Source of the DNA: Bacillota bacterium
GTDB taxonomy: Bacteria > Bacillota > Clostridia > Oscillospirales > Oscillospiraceae
DNA length: 64,000 bases
Direction: 5' to 3'
Assembly (NCBI GenBank): GCA_023459875.1
Contig: JAEWRY010000028.1
Location: 106,407-170,406, forward strand
The notes beneath the pieces were generated by a model. That model did not search any database, had not been told where the DNA came from, and saw only the letters and a program-made list of their open reading frames with translations. Position numbers and translations under genes: made by a program. Position 1 is the first letter of the stretch, and every line of letters starts with the position of its first letter. Below, one piece after another: positions 7,406 to 16,661 of this stretch.

Positions 7406-8131
7406 ATGGAAAAGGCCATTATCGGCAAGAAGATCGGCATGACGCAGATCTTTGACGAAGCCGGAAAGGTCATCCCGGTCACCGTCATCGAGGCCGGCCC
7501 CTGCACCATCGTGCAGAAGAAGACGTCGGAAAAAGACGGCTACAACGCCGTGCAGCTCGGCTTCCAGGATGTCGCCGAGCGCAAGCTCTCCAAGCCCGAA
7601 GTGGGCCACCTCAAGAAGGCGGGCGCCGCCCTCAAGAAAGTGCTCAAGGAATTCAAACTGGAATCCAGCGCCTCCATGAACGTCGGCGACGAAGTGAAGG
7701 CCGATGTGTTCAACGCCGGCGACCATGTGGACATCACCGGTATATCCAAAGGCAAGGGCTACGCCGGCACGATCAAGCGCTGGAACGCCCACCGCACCCC
7801 CATGACCCACGGCGGCGGCCCCGTTCACCGTCACGCCGGTTCCATGGGTTCCAATACCGATCCTTCCCGTATTTACAAGGGCAAGATCGGCGCCGGCCAT
7901 CTGGGCGCCGAGCAGGTGACCGCCCAGAATCTCAACGTGGTGAAGGTTGACCCCGAGTTTAACATCATCGCGGTCTGCGGCGCGGTTCCCGGGCCCAAGG
8001 GCGGAATCGTCTTTATCAGAACCACCACCAAGACCATCTTCGAGCGCAAGGGCGAGGCCGGCGTCAGCGTCAACCCGCAGAAGGCTTCCGCCCGTGTCAA
8101 TCCCCAGAAGGCCTCCGCCAGGAAAGCCTAA
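7406..8131 (+). CDS. rplC: 50S ribosomal protein L3, with repeated tail
   Basis: L3 initiates 50S assembly and reaches toward the peptidyl transferase centre. It is 241 residues. The N-terminus [20 protein letters not shown] and the central [20 protein letters not shown] loop are diagnostic. The usual L3 length is about 205-215. The excess is a C-terminal extension containing a tandem unit, VNPQKASAR twice, encoded by two 27-bp DNA repeats (about 8068-8121). GGAGG lies 10 nt before the ATG. Confidence 0.97.
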   Translation: MEKAIIGKKIGMTQIFDEAGKVIPVTVIEAGPCTIVQKKTSEKDGYNAVQLGFQDVAERKLSKPEVGHLKKAGAALKKVLKEFKLESSASMNVGDEVKADVFNAGDHVDITGISKGKGYAGTIKRWNAHRTPMTHGGGPVHRHAGSMGSNTDPSRIYKGKIGAGHLGAEQVTAQNLNVVKVDPEFNIIAVCGAVPGPKGGIVFIRTTTKTIFERKGEAGVSVNPQKASARVNPQKASARKA

Positions 8132-8150
8132 GGAAAGGAGAGTATAGATT

Positions 8151-8771
8151 ATGCCGAAAGCAAATGTGTATAACATGGCCGGTGAACAGGTCGGCGAGGT
8201 ATCGCTCTCCGACTCCGTTTTTGGGATTGAACCCAACAAATTCGCCGTCCACGCAACGGTCAAGAATTATCTGGCCAACTGCCGCCAGGGAACCCAGTCC
8301 GCCCTTACCCGCGGCGAGGTGTCCGGCGGCGGCAAGAAGCCGTGGAAACAGAAGGGTACCGGCCGCGCCCGCCAGGGCAGCACCCGCGCTCCCCAGTGGA
8401 CCCACGGCGGCATTGTGTTCGCCCCCAAGCCCAGGGATTACAGCTACAGCCTCAACCGCAAGGTGAAGCGGCTGGCTCTCAAGTCCGCGCTCTCCGCCAA
8501 GGCCGCCTCCGGTGATCTGCTTGTCGTGGATAACCTTGATCTGAGTGAAATCAAGACCAAGACCATGCGCGCCTTCCTGGACAAGGTCGGTGCCGGCAAG
8601 AGCGTGATGATTACTCCCCAGGTGCGGGAAAACGTGGTGAAGTCCGCCCGGAACATCCCCGGCGTCATCACCACCACCGCCACTATCCTGTCCGTTTACG
8701 ACATCGTGAACGCCAGCAAGCTGATCGTCGATAAGGACGCGCTGGCCGTTATCGAGGAGGTGTTCGCGTAA
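8151..8771 (+). CDS. rplD: 50S ribosomal protein L4
   Basis: Lines the polypeptide exit tunnel with L22. It has 206 residues, normal length. The extended loop (TRGEVSGGGKKPWKQKGTGR, then ARQGSTRAPQWTHGG) that reaches the tunnel is intact near residues 50-85. In E. coli this protein represses its own operon; whether it does so here is unknown, but the structured spacer before rplC would be the place to look. The stop overlaps the rplW start as TAATG. Confidence 0.97.
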   Translation: MPKANVYNMAGEQVGEVSLSDSVFGIEPNKFAVHATVKNYLANCRQGTQSALTRGEVSGGGKKPWKQKGTGRARQGSTRAPQWTHGGIVFAPKPRDYSYSLNRKVKRLALKSALSAKAASGDLLVVDNLDLSEIKTKTMRAFLDKVGAGKSVMITPQVRENVVKSARNIPGVITTTATILSVYDIVNASKLIVDKDALAVIEEVFA

Positions 8772-9067
8772 TGACAACCGCCTATGATATTATTAAGCGC
8801 CCCATCATCACCGAGCAGTCCATGAGTGGAACTGCCGATAAGAAGTATACCTTTGAAGTTGCCAAGGGCGCGACGAAAATCGAGATTGCCAAGGCAATGG
8901 AGATCGCCTTCGGTGTCAAGGTCGCCAAGGTCAACACCCTGCATGTGCAGGGCAAGCTGAAGAAAACCGGTCAGTATCCCGCGGGCCGCCGCGCCAGCTG
9001 GAAAAAAGCGATTATTACCCTCACAGCGGATTCCAAACCCATCGAGTTCTTCGAGGGAATGGTGTAA
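8771..9067 (+). CDS. rplW: 50S ribosomal protein L23
   Basis: Sits at the tunnel exit and docks trigger factor, SRP and SecYEG. It has 98 residues, normal length, starting TTAYDIIKRPIITEQSM with the conserved YTFEVAKGATKIEIAKAME core and GRRASWKKAIITL near the end. It is coupled to rplD through a TAATG overlap and has no separate strong ribosome binding site apart from the purine-rich end of rplD. Confidence 0.97.
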   Translation: MTTAYDIIKRPIITEQSMSGTADKKYTFEVAKGATKIEIAKAMEIAFGVKVAKVNTLHVQGKLKKTGQYPAGRRASWKKAIITLTADSKPIEFFEGMV

Positions 9068-9081
9068 GGAGGAAATGAGAA

Positions 9082-9918
9082 ATGGCAATTAAATCCTATA
9101 ACCCCACGACGCCCTCCCGCCGCCATATGACCGTGTCGGCCTTCGAGGAAATCGACAAAAAGGCGAAGCCGGAGCGCAGCCTGATTGAGAACCTTAAGAA
9201 GAATGCCGGCCGCAACAGTTACGGCCGCATCACCGTCCGCCACCGGGGCGGCGGCAACAAGAAAAAATACCGCATCATCGACTTCAAGCGCGACAAGACC
9301 GAGATGGGCGCCACCGTTCTGCAGATGGAGTACGACCCCAACCGCAGCGCCAACATCGCCCTGATCCAATACGAGGACGGAGAGAAGCGCTATATCCTGG
9401 CTCCTATTGGCCTGAACAAGGGCGACGTCATCCGTTCCTCCGCCACCGCCGACATTAAGCCCGGCAACTGCCTGCCCCTGTCCGCCATCCCCGTGGGCGA
9501 ACTGATCCACAACGTGGAGCTCGCCCCCGGCAACGGCGCCAAGCTCGTCCGCTCCGCCGGCGTCGCGGCTCAGCTTATGGCCAAAGAGGGCGGCATGGTT
9601 CAGGTGCGCCTCCCCTCCGGCGAGGTGCGCTACGTCCGACAGGAGTGCAAAGCCACCATCGGTCAGGTGGGAAACACCGACCACAGCAATATCCAGATCG
9701 GCAAGGCCGGCCGTAAACGCCACATGGGCTGGCGGCCCACCGTGCGCGGCGCGGTCATGAACCCCAACGACCACCCCCACGGCGGCGGCGAAGGCAAAGC
9801 CCCCGTCGGCCGTCCCGGCCCGGTCACCCCCTGGGGCAAGCCGGCTATGGGTTACAAGACCCGCAAGAAGAAGAACCGCACCGAGCAGTTCATCGTCAAA
9901 CACCGCAACGCGAAGTAA
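9082..9918 (+). CDS. rplB: 50S ribosomal protein L2
   Basis: Needed for subunit association and peptidyl transferase centre assembly. It has 278 residues, normal length. Diagnostic segments are [20 protein letters not shown] near residue 45 and the C-terminal [16 protein letters not shown], which holds the functionally critical histidine. The AAGGAGG site lies 9 nt upstream of the ATG. Confidence 0.98.
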   Translation: MAIKSYNPTTPSRRHMTVSAFEEIDKKAKPERSLIENLKKNAGRNSYGRITVRHRGGGNKKKYRIIDFKRDKTEMGATVLQMEYDPNRSANIALIQYEDGEKRYILAPIGLNKGDVIRSSATADIKPGNCLPLSAIPVGELIHNVELAPGNGAKLVRSAGVAAQLMAKEGGMVQVRLPSGEVRYVRQECKATIGQVGNTDHSNIQIGKAGRKRHMGWRPTVRGAVMNPNDHPHGGGEGKAPVGRPGPVTPWGKPAMGYKTRKKKNRTEQFIVKHRNAK

Positions 9919-9934
9919 AGGAGGCTGTGAAACA

Positions 9935-10213
9935 ATGAGTAGAAGTGTTAAAAAAGGCCCGTTTTGCGCCCCTGAGCTTTTAAAGCGGGTAGAAGAAATG
10001 AGCAAAAAAGGCGAAAAGAAAGTACTCAAGACCTGGTCCCGGTCGTCCACCATCTTTCCGTCCTTCGTCGGCCACACCATCGCCGTCCACGACGGCCGCA
10101 AGCATGTGCCGGTGTATGTCACCGAGGACATGGTAGGTCATAAGTTGGGTGAGTTCGCTCCCACCCGGACCTTCCGCGGCCACGCCGGCGCCAAGTCGGC
10201 CGCAAGTAAATAA
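9935..10213 (+). CDS. rpsS: 30S ribosomal protein S19
   Basis: 30S head protein contacting the A-site finger and S13. It has 92 residues, with the classical [20 protein letters not shown] start and the [20 protein letters not shown] and [15 protein letters not shown] motifs. AAGGAGG precedes the ATG by 9 nt. Confidence 0.97.
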   Translation: MSRSVKKGPFCAPELLKRVEEMSKKGEKKVLKTWSRSSTIFPSFVGHTIAVHDGRKHVPVYVTEDMVGHKLGEFAPTRTFRGHAGAKSAASK

Positions 10214-10228
10214 GGAGGAGAGAGAAGA

Positions 10229-10561
10229 ATGGAAGCAAGAGCAAGCGTAAAATATGTCCGCATCTCTCCCCGCAAGGTTAAGATCGTCTGCGACCTGATC
10301 CGCGGCAAGAGCATCGGGCAGGCCACCGCGATTCTGATGAGCACCCCCAAGGTTGCCTCCGAGCCGCTCCTCAAGCTCTTAAAGAGTGTGTCGGCCAACG
10401 CGGAGAATAACCATGAGATGGCTCCCGAGAAGCTCTATGTGTCCGAAGTGTTCGCGAATCCCGGTCCCGTCATCAAGCGGATCATGCCCCGCGCACAGGG
10501 CCGCGCTTTTCGGATCAACAAGAGAACTTCCCACATCACCATCGTGGTGAAAGAGAAGTAA
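10229..10561 (+). CDS. rplV: 50S ribosomal protein L22
   Basis: Exit-tunnel constriction protein; mutations in its hairpin commonly affect macrolide response. It has 110 residues, normal length. The core is [19 protein letters not shown] and the tunnel hairpin is [20 protein letters not shown] near residues 84-103. Tight operon spacing with a GGAGG site. Confidence 0.97.
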   Translation: MEARASVKYVRISPRKVKIVCDLIRGKSIGQATAILMSTPKVASEPLLKLLKSVSANAENNHEMAPEKLYVSEVFANPGPVIKRIMPRAQGRAFRINKRTSHITIVVKEK

Positions 10562-10576
10562 GGGAGGAGGAGAAGT

Positions 10577-11632
10577 ATGGGACAGAAAATCAATCCCCAC
10601 GGTTTTCGCGTGGGTGTGATCATGGATTGGGATTCCCGCTGGTACGCCCGTGACGATAAGGTGGGCGATCTGCTGGTGGAGGATTACAATCTCAGAAAAA
10701 TGCTGAAGAAGGATCTCTACTCCGCCGGTATTCCCAAGATCGAAATCGAGCGGGACAGCACTAAGGTACGGATTTATCTGCACTGCGCGAGACCCGGCGT
10801 GATCATTGGCAAGGGCGGCGCCGACATCGAACGTCTGCGCCTCCAGCTGGAAAAGAAGCTTGGAAAGCCCGTGGCCCTCAACATCGTGGAGGTCAAGAGC
10901 CCCGATATGAGCGCTCAGCTGGTGGCCGAGAACATCGCCCAGCAGTTGGAGAAGCGCATCGGTTTCCGCCGCGCCATGAAGAACGCCATGGGAAGAGCTA
11001 TGCGCGCCGGCGCCCGCGGCATCAAGACCTGCGTGTCCGGCCGTCTTGGCGGCGCCGAAATTGCCCGGGTAGAGCACTATCACGACGGCACCATTCCCCT
11101 GCAGACCATCCGGGCGGACATCGACTACGGATTTACCGAGGCTGCCACCACTTACGGCCGCATCGGCGTGAAGGTCTGGATTTATAAAGGCGAAATCCTC
11201 AGCCAGACCCTTCGTACCACTCCCCGTACCCTGGATACCACGAAGCCTTTCCGGGAGCGGAGCGAGCGTCCCCGCCGCAATGACCATGGCGACCGCGGAC
11301 AGAGCGGCGGCCGTCCCGGCTACGGCAACCGTCCCGCCGGACAGGGCGGATTCGGAGGCAGCCGTCCCGCCGGACAAGGTGGGTTCGGAGGCAATCGTCC
11401 CGCCGGACAGGGCGGGTTCGGAGGCAATCGTCCCGCCGGCCAAGGCGGCTACGGCAATCGTCCCGCCGGCCAAGGCGGATATGGCAACCGTCCCGCCGGC
11501 CAAGGCGGATATGGCAACCGTCCCGCCGGACAGGGCGGGTATGGCAGCCGTCCCGCCGGCCAAGGCTTTAATAATCGTCCTGCCGGAGCGTCTCCCGCTC
11601 CTGCTGCTCCTAAGGAAGGAGGCGCCAACTAA
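10577..11632 (+). CDS. rpsC: 30S ribosomal protein S3 with long Gly/Arg repeat tail
   Basis: S3 forms the mRNA entry site with helicase activity. It is 351 residues, against about 215-235 in most bacteria. The first 220 residues are canonical: [15 protein letters not shown] start, KH domain [15 protein letters not shown] near residue 75, and the C-terminal domain ending near YKGEILSQT. After it comes about 130 residues of low-complexity tail in which RPAGQGG(Y/F)G(N/G) units repeat about eight times, then a Pro/Ala-rich end. The tail is encoded by near-identical DNA units at about 11325-11575. The stop overlaps rplP as TAATG. The tail is positively charged and probably disordered. Confidence 0.97.
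   Translation: MGQKINPHGFRVGVIMDWDSRWYARDDKVGDLLVEDYNLRKMLKKDLYSAGIPKIEIERDSTKVRIYLHCARPGVIIGKGGADIERLRLQLEKKLGKPVALNIVEVKSPDMSAQLVAENIAQQLEKRIGFRRAMKNAMGRAMRAGARGIKTCVSGRLGGAEIARVEHYHDGTIPLQTIRADIDYGFTEAATTYGRIGVKVWIYKGEILSQTLRTTPRTLDTTKPFRERSERPRRNDHGDRGQSGGRPGYGNRPAGQGGFGGSRPAGQGGFGGNRPAGQGGFGGNRPAGQGGYGNRPAGQGGYGNRPAGQGGYGNRPAGQGGYGSRPAGQGFNNRPAGASPAPAAPKEGGAN
11325..11575 (+). repeat. Tandem coding repeats in the S3 tail
   Basis: About eight units of 27-33 bp, each with the core CGTCCCGCCGG followed by a Gly-rich stretch, in frame with rpsC. Units near 11457-11546 are almost identical, suggesting recent slippage or unequal exchange. Confidence 0.85.
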
Positions 11633-12069
11633 TGCTGTTGCCTAAAAGAGTCAAATATCGTCGTGTGCACCGTGGCCGCATGAAGGGCAAAGCCACCCGC
11701 GGCAACACCGTCACCTACGGCGAGTACGGCCTTCAGGCCGTGGAGCCCTGCTGGATTAAAAGCAACCAGATCGAGGCCGCCCGTATTGCCATGACCCGCT
11801 ATACCAAGCGCGGCGGCAAGGTGTGGATCAAGATTTTCCCCGATAAGCCCGTTACCCAGAAGCCTGCCGAGACCCGCATGGGCTCCGGCAAAGGCTCTCC
11901 TGAATATTGGGTTGCCGTCGTGAAGCCCGGCCGCGTTCTGTTCGAGATCGCGGGCGTTCCCGAGGAGGCTGCCCACGAGGCTTTGCGCCTGGCTGGCCAC
12001 AAGCTGCCCGTCAAGTGCAAAATCATCAAGAAGGACGAAGCCCCAGAGACCGAGAATGGTGGTGAATAA
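11632..12069 (+). CDS. rplP: 50S ribosomal protein L16
   Basis: Organises the A-site region of the 50S subunit near 5S rRNA. It has 145 residues, normal length, with the start [20 protein letters not shown] and conserved [20 protein letters not shown], where the equivalent arginine is hydroxylated in some species. The start overlaps the rpsC stop and the stop overlaps the rpmC start, both as TAATG, so rpsC-rplP-rpmC are translationally coupled. Confidence 0.97.
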   Translation: MLLPKRVKYRRVHRGRMKGKATRGNTVTYGEYGLQAVEPCWIKSNQIEAARIAMTRYTKRGGKVWIKIFPDKPVTQKPAETRMGSGKGSPEYWVAVVKPGRVLFEIAGVPEEAAHEALRLAGHKLPVKCKIIKKDEAPETENGGE

Positions 12070-12269
12070 TGATGAAGGCAATCGAGGTACGCAAGATGTC
12101 CCCCGCAGAGCTCGAGGGCAAGCTGGGCGACCTGAAGAAGGATCTGTTCCAGCTTCGGATGCAGCATGCCACCAACCAGCTCGATAACCCCATCAAAATC
12201 ACAGAAGTTAAAAAAGACATTGCCCGAGTCAAAACAATCATCCGTGAGCAGCAGCTCGCAGGCCGATAA
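12069..12269 (+). CDS. rpmC: 50S ribosomal protein L29
   Basis: Two-helix protein near the exit tunnel. It has 66 residues, with the signature [20 protein letters not shown] and [14 protein letters not shown]. Two ATGs lie in tandem (12069 and 12072); coupling to rplP favours the first, and the protein differs by one Met only. Confidence 0.96.
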   Translation: MMKAIEVRKMSPAELEGKLGDLKKDLFQLRMQHATNQLDNPIKITEVKKDIARVKTIIREQQLAGR

Positions 12270-12283
12270 AGGAGGAACTGAAA

Positions 12284-12547
12284 ATGAGCGAAACAAGAAC
12301 CTCTTCCCGTAAAACCAGAGTCGGCCTGGTGGTTTCGGACAAAATGGATAAGACCGTCGTGGTGGCCATCGCCGACCGTGTGGCTCACCCCCTGTATAAA
12401 AAAATTGTTAAGAGAACCTACAAACTCAAAGCTCACGATGAACTCAACCAGTGCGGCGTCGGCGACAAAGTCAAGGTCATGGAGACCCGGCCTCTGTCCA
12501 AAGACAAGAGATGGCGCGTGGTGGAGATTCTCGAGAAAGCAAAATAA
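12284..12547 (+). CDS. rpsQ: 30S ribosomal protein S17
   Basis: 16S rRNA 5'-domain assembly protein with an OB fold. It has 87 residues, with conserved [20 protein letters not shown] and [27 protein letters not shown] lies 8 nt before the ATG. Confidence 0.97.
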   Translation: MSETRTSSRKTRVGLVVSDKMDKTVVVAIADRVAHPLYKKIVKRTYKLKAHDELNQCGVGDKVKVMETRPLSKDKRWRVVEILEKAK

Positions 12548-12559
12548 GGAGGTGCCGCT

Positions 12560-12928
12560 ATGATTCAGCAAGAAACTTATATGAAGGTTGCCGACAATAC
12601 CGGCGCCAAGGAAATCAAGACCATTCGCGTGCTGGGCGGCTCCAAACGCAAATACGGCAACATCGGCGACGTCGTAGTTGCTTCCGTCCGCAAAGCCACG
12701 CCGGGCGGCACAGTGAAGAAGGGTGAAGTGGTGAAGGCCGTGATCGTGCGCACCACCCGCGGTGTCCGCCGTACCGACGGCAGCTATGTCCGCTTTGACG
12801 ACAACGCCGCCGTTCTTATCAGAGACGACAAAAACCCCAGAGGGACCCGTATCTTTGGGCCCGTGGCACGCGAGCTGCGCGACAAGGACTACATGAAGAT
12901 CCTGTCCCTCGCGCCAGAAGTGCTGTAA
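12560..12928 (+). CDS. rplN: 50S ribosomal protein L14
   Basis: Interface protein that contacts 16S rRNA and is the docking site of the silencing factor RsfS. It has 122 residues, exactly the usual length, starting [19 protein letters not shown], with [20 protein letters not shown] near the end. Strong AAGGAGG site. Confidence 0.97.
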   Translation: MIQQETYMKVADNTGAKEIKTIRVLGGSKRKYGNIGDVVVASVRKATPGGTVKKGEVVKAVIVRTTRGVRRTDGSYVRFDDNAAVLIRDDKNPRGTRIFGPVARELRDKDYMKILSLAPEVL

Positions 12929-12943
12929 GGGGGTAGGAGTGTT

Positions 12944-13261
12944 ATGAGCAAGTTGAGCATTAAGAAGGACGACACCGTCGTCGTCCTGTCCGGCAAGGAT
13001 AAAGGCAAGAAGGGCAAGGTCCTTTCCGCCATGCCCGATGAAGGCAAGGTAATCGTGGAGAAAGTCAATATGGTCTCCCGCCATACCAAGCCCAAAAAGG
13101 AAGGCCAAGAGGGCGGTATCATCAAGAAGGAAGCGCCCTTATACGCCTCCAAGGTCATGCGTGTGTGCCCCAAGTGCGGCAAACCCTCCAGAATGGGCAG
13201 CAAAGTCCAGGCCGGCGGGAAAAAAGTCAGCGTCTGCAAGAAGTGCGGCGCCGAATTCTAA
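12944..13261 (+). CDS. rplX: 50S ribosomal protein L24
   Basis: Assembly initiator with an N-terminal KOW motif (KKDDTVVVLSGKDKGKKGKV) and 105 residues. The C-terminal part holds two Cys pairs, CPKC and CKKC, a zinc-binding feature present in some L24 proteins. Confidence 0.97.
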   Translation: MSKLSIKKDDTVVVLSGKDKGKKGKVLSAMPDEGKVIVEKVNMVSRHTKPKKEGQEGGIIKKEAPLYASKVMRVCPKCGKPSRMGSKVQAGGKKVSVCKKCGAEF

Positions 13262-13281
13262 GAGGAGAGGAGTAAACGGTA

Positions 13282-13824
13282 ATGCCTAATTTAAAGACCA
13301 AGTATCAGCAGGAAGTTGCTCCGGCTCTCATGAGCAAGTTCGGCTACAAGAGCCCAATGCAGATTCCCCGGATTGATAAAGTAGTGGTGAACGTCGGCTG
13401 CGGCGAAGCCAGGGATAACGCCAAGATCATGGAAGCCGTGGTGAACGACCTGACCACCATCACCGGCCAGAAGGCGGTTGTCTGCAAGGCGAAGAAGTCC
13501 GTGGCAAACTTTAAGCTCCGTGAGGGAATGCCCGTGGGCGCCAAGGTTACCCTCCGTGCCGACCGCATGTGGGAGTTCCTGGACCGCCTCTTCAATGTGG
13601 CTCTTCCCCGTGTCCGCGACTTCCGCGGCATCAACGGCAACGCTTTCGACGGCCGCGGCAACTTTGCCCTGGGCGTCAAGGAGCAGCTCATTTTCCCCGA
13701 AATCGACTACGATAAGATTGATAAGATCCGCGGCATGGATATCGTCATCTGTACCACCGCCAAAACCGACGAAGAGGCAAAGGAGCTTTTAACCCAGATC
13801 GGCGCTCCCTTTGCCGGCAAATAA
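13282..13824 (+). CDS. rplE: 50S ribosomal protein L5
   Basis: Binds 5S rRNA with L18 and forms the intersubunit bridge to S13. It has 180 residues, normal length, with conserved [19 protein letters not shown], the LRVxDFRGIN-type segment ([20 protein letters not shown]) and [17 protein letters not shown]. Confidence 0.97.
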   Translation: MPNLKTKYQQEVAPALMSKFGYKSPMQIPRIDKVVVNVGCGEARDNAKIMEAVVNDLTTITGQKAVVCKAKKSVANFKLREGMPVGAKVTLRADRMWEFLDRLFNVALPRVRDFRGINGNAFDGRGNFALGVKEQLIFPEIDYDKIDKIRGMDIVICTTAKTDEEAKELLTQIGAPFAGK

Positions 13825-13839
13825 GGAGGGAGAAGTAAA

Positions 13840-14025
13840 ATGGCTAAGAAATCCATGATCCTCAAGCAGCAGGCTGAGCCCAAGTTCTCCACCAGGCGGT
13901 ATAACCGGTGCAAGATCTGCGGCCGTCCCCACGCTTACCTTCGGGATTACGGCATCTGCCGCATCTGCTTCCGGGAGCTCGCCCACAAGGGCCAGATTCC
14001 CGGCGTGAAGAAAGCCAGCTGGTAA
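13840..14025 (+). CDS. rpsZ: 30S ribosomal protein S14, zinc-type
   Basis: Sixty-one residues with an intact zinc site: two CxxC pairs in [20 protein letters not shown]. This is the short, zinc-containing S14 of Gram-positive bacteria. A 126-nt spacer containing a GC hairpin separates it from rpsH. Confidence 0.97.
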   Translation: MAKKSMILKQQAEPKFSTRRYNRCKICGRPHAYLRDYGICRICFRELAHKGQIPGVKKASW

Positions 14026-14034
14026 ACCCCAGGC

Positions 14035-14053
14035 GGTCCGCCTTGAGCGGACC
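14035..14053 (+). other. Hairpin in the rpsZ-rpsH spacer
   Basis: A perfect 7-bp stem (14035-14041/14047-14053, GGTCCGC/GCGGACC) with loop CTTGA in a 126-nt spacer, larger than most gaps in this operon. There is no T-run after it, so it is not a terminator. It could be an S8-type autoregulatory or processing site; no match to the known S8 site was established. Confidence 0.4.
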
Positions 14054-14151
14054 TTCCCCCGCAGGACGGTCAACAGGTCGGCCCTTCGCGGTTCGATACC
14101 TTACCGCCTTAACGGATGAAAATTCCGTAACTCTAAATAGGAGGTAACACC

Positions 14152-14550
14152 ATGCACATCACCGATCCCGTTGCGGATATGCTGACCCGCATCCGCAACG
14201 CGAACAATGCCAAACATGACACCGTCGACATTCCCGCTTCCAGCATGAAGAAGTCCATTGCCCAGATTCTTTTGGACGAAGGCTATATCAAGAACTTCCA
14301 GCTCATCGACGACGGGACCCAGGGCGTCATCCGCATTGCTCTCAAATACAATCCGGGCAAGGAAAAGGCCATCTCCGGCCTTCGCCGTGTCTCCAAGCCG
14401 GGCCTGCGCGTTTACGCGGGCGCCGACGAACTGCCCCGTGTCCTGCGTGGACTGGGTATCGCAATCGTTTCCACCTCCAAGGGCGTCATGACCGACAAAG
14501 CCGCACGCGCGGCTAACGTCGGCGGCGAAGTCCTTGCGTTTATCTGGTAA
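14152..14550 (+). CDS. rpsH: 30S ribosomal protein S8
   Basis: Primary 16S rRNA binding protein of the platform. It has 132 residues, normal length, with [19 protein letters not shown] at the start and the C-terminal RNA-binding segment [26 protein letters not shown] lies 8 nt upstream. Confidence 0.97.
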   Translation: MHITDPVADMLTRIRNANNAKHDTVDIPASSMKKSIAQILLDEGYIKNFQLIDDGTQGVIRIALKYNPGKEKAISGLRRVSKPGLRVYAGADELPRVLRGLGIAIVSTSKGVMTDKAARAANVGGEVLAFIW

Positions 14551-14566
14551 GGAGGGGAGAAAATAA

Positions 14567-15115
14567 ATGTCTAGAATCGGAAGAATGCCCGTTCATCTCC
14601 CCAATGGCGTAGAGGTTAGCGTGCGCGAGGGCAATCTTGTTACGGTAAAGGGCCCCAAGGGTACCCTGACCCAGCAGATGCCGCCCGTCCTCACCATCAG
14701 CCTGGAGGAGAACGTCGTTCATGTGATCCGTCCCAACGACGAAAAAGAAAACCGCGCCCTTCACGGCCTCACCCGCAGCCTGATCCACAATATGGTGGTG
14801 GGCGTCACCGAAGGCTTCAAGAAGGAGCTGGACGTAAACGGCGTCGGATATCGTGTGGCTAAGGACGGGAAGAAGCTCGTCATGAACCTTGGTTACTCCC
14901 ATCAGGTCATCATGGAAGAGCCTGTGGGTATCACCATTGAGGTTCCCGCCCCCAACAAGATCGTAGTCAGCGGCACCGACAAGCAGAAGGTTGGCCAGTT
15001 TGCCGCCGAGGTCAGAGAGAAGAAACCGCCCGAACCGTACAAGGGCAAGGGTATCAAATACAATGACGAGGTCATCCGCCGCAAGGAAGGTAAGACCGGC
15101 GTCAAGAAGAAATAA
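14567..15115 (+). CDS. rplF: 50S ribosomal protein L6
   Basis: Two-domain protein near the factor-binding site. It has 182 residues, with [17 protein letters not shown] at the start, the repeated fold at residues 10-80 and 90-165, and the conserved [20 protein letters not shown] end. Normal length and context. Confidence 0.97.
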   Translation: MSRIGRMPVHLPNGVEVSVREGNLVTVKGPKGTLTQQMPPVLTISLEENVVHVIRPNDEKENRALHGLTRSLIHNMVVGVTEGFKKELDVNGVGYRVAKDGKKLVMNLGYSHQVIMEEPVGITIEVPAPNKIVVSGTDKQKVGQFAAEVREKKPPEPYKGKGIKYNDEVIRRKEGKTGVKKK

Positions 15116-15130
15116 GGAGGTGTGCCAGCT

Positions 15131-15490
15131 ATGATTAACAGACCCAATACAAAAGCGCAGCGTATTAAGCGCCACAAGCGTGTACGCAGCAAGGTCTTCG
15201 GCACGCCCGAAAGACCCCGTCTCAACGTGTTCCGCAGCGAAGCCAACATCTATGCCCAGCTCATCGACGACAGCATGGGCGCCACTTTGGTTTCCGCTTC
15301 TTCCCTGGATAAGGACTTCGAAGGCGCCGGCAGCAACTGCGAGGCGGCCAAGAAGGTTGGCATCGCGCTGGCCCAGCGTGCCAAGGACAAGGGCATCGGC
15401 TCTGTAGTATTCGACCGCGGCGGTTACCTGTATCACGGACGGGTAAAAGCGCTGGCCGAAGGCGCCCGTGAGGGCGGCCTGGAATTTTAA
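15131..15490 (+). CDS. rplR: 50S ribosomal protein L18
   Basis: 5S rRNA-binding protein with 119 residues from the ATG at 15131 ([20 protein letters not shown]). An in-frame GTG at 15122 is rejected as the start because it is one base from the GGAGG site (15116-15120), whereas 15131 has a proper 10-nt spacer. Conserved [20 protein letters not shown] and the end segment [20 protein letters not shown] are present. Confidence 0.96.
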   Translation: MINRPNTKAQRIKRHKRVRSKVFGTPERPRLNVFRSEANIYAQLIDDSMGATLVSASSLDKDFEGAGSNCEAAKKVGIALAQRAKDKGIGSVVFDRGGYLYHGRVKALAEGAREGGLEF

Positions 15491-15507
15491 GGGGAGGAGG
15501 AAACGAC

Positions 15508-16008
15508 ATGCCTAGATTTGAAAGAGAACCCAGCGAATTCACCGAGAAGGTCGTCTCCCTCAACCGTGTAAGCAAGACCGTTAAGGGCGGCCGCATTTTC
15601 AAGTTCGCAGCCCTCGTCGTCGTCGGCGACGAAAAGGGCAGAGTAGGCTTCGGCCTTGGGAAAGCCAGCGAGGTGCCCGAGGCGATCCGCAAGGGAATCG
15701 AGGACGCCAAGAAGAACATCGTGAAGATTTCTCTCGCCGGCACCACCATTCCTCACGAGGTGATCGGCGAGTTCGGCGCCGGCCGCGTGCTGCTCAAGCC
15801 CGCCGCTCCCGGTACCGGCGTTATCGCCGGCGGACCGGTCCGCGCCGTCCTTGAGGCTGCCGGAATTAAAGACATCCGTACCAAGTGCCTGCGCTCCAAC
15901 AATCCGCAGAACGTGGTCACCGCCACCATGCAGGGACTGAGGCTGCTGCGCGGTCCGGAAGAAGTGGCTCGTACACGCGGCAAGAGCGTGGATGAGATCT
16001 TGGGTTAA
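15508..16008 (+). CDS. rpsE: 30S ribosomal protein S5
   Basis: Decoding-fidelity protein at the mRNA entry site. It has 166 residues, normal length, with the double-stranded-RNA-like N-terminal domain ([19 protein letters not shown]) and the conserved [18 protein letters not shown] and [16 protein letters not shown] segments. Confidence 0.97.
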   Translation: MPRFEREPSEFTEKVVSLNRVSKTVKGGRIFKFAALVVVGDEKGRVGFGLGKASEVPEAIRKGIEDAKKNIVKISLAGTTIPHEVIGEFGAGRVLLKPAAPGTGVIAGGPVRAVLEAAGIKDIRTKCLRSNNPQNVVTATMQGLRLLRGPEEVARTRGKSVDEILG

Positions 16009-16024
16009 GGAGGACGGACCACAA

Positions 16025-16207
16025 ATGGCTAATCTCAATATCAAGCTGGTCAAGAGCATCAGCGGACGCATCGCCAAGCACAAGGCAACGGCGGAAGCTC
16101 TGGGCCTTCGGAAGATCGGCGATGTGACCGTACAGCCCGACAACGCGGCTACCCGCGGAAAGATCGCTAGTATCGGCTACCTGCTTCAGGTCACCGAGGA
16201 TAAGTAA
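16025..16207 (+). CDS. rpmD: 50S ribosomal protein L30
   Basis: Sixty residues, [20 protein letters not shown] at the start, normal length. The ATG at 16025 follows AAGGAGG with an 11-nt spacer. A longer in-frame reading from 15992 lies inside rpsE and is rejected. Confidence 0.96.
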   Translation: MANLNIKLVKSISGRIAKHKATAEALGLRKIGDVTVQPDNAATRGKIASIGYLLQVTEDK

Positions 16208-16220
16208 GGGAGGTCGCTTA

Positions 16221-16661
16221 ATGAAACTGCATGAACTTTCACCCGCGCCCGGTTCCACCCACGTGGGCAAGCGCAAGGGCAGAGGCTTGGGCACCGGCAA
16301 CGGCAAGACCGGCGGCCGCGGCAGCAAGGGCCAGAAGGCCCGCGCAGGCGGCGGCGTCCGTGTCGGCTTCGAAGGCGGCCAGATGCCTTTAGCCCGCCGC
16401 ATCCCCAAGCGCGGATTCCACAATATCTTTGCTAAGCCCCTGGAAATCGTCAGCCTGTCTTCTCTCAATCAATTTGAAGACGGCGCGACAATTAATGTTT
16501 GCGATCTGCTGGAAAAGGGTATCCTCTCCAAGTGCGAGTATGGCGTCAAGGTTCTGGGCAACGGAAACCTTTCTAAAAAGCTGACGGTCCGTGCTTCTGC
16601 CTTTTCTGCCTCCGCCAAGGAGAAAATTGAGGCGGCAGGCGGAAAGGCTGAGGTGGTCTAA
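16221..16661 (+). CDS. rplO: 50S ribosomal protein L15
   Basis: Late-assembly 50S protein. It has 146 residues, with the glycine-rich basic N-terminal arm ([20 protein letters not shown], then [12 protein letters not shown]) and [17 protein letters not shown]. secY follows with no gap, so its last codons supply the purine-rich ribosome-binding sequence of secY. Confidence 0.97.
   Translation: MKLHELSPAPGSTHVGKRKGRGLGTGNGKTGGRGSKGQKARAGGGVRVGFEGGQMPLARRIPKRGFHNIFAKPLEIVSLSSLNQFEDGATINVCDLLEKGILSKCEYGVKVLGNGNLSKKLTVRASAFSASAKEKIEAAGGKAEVV

Noticed and set aside
11325..11575. Regularly spaced repeats that might suggest a CRISPR array
   Set aside because: The units are in frame inside rpsC, without unique spacers, and encode RPAGQGG repeats.
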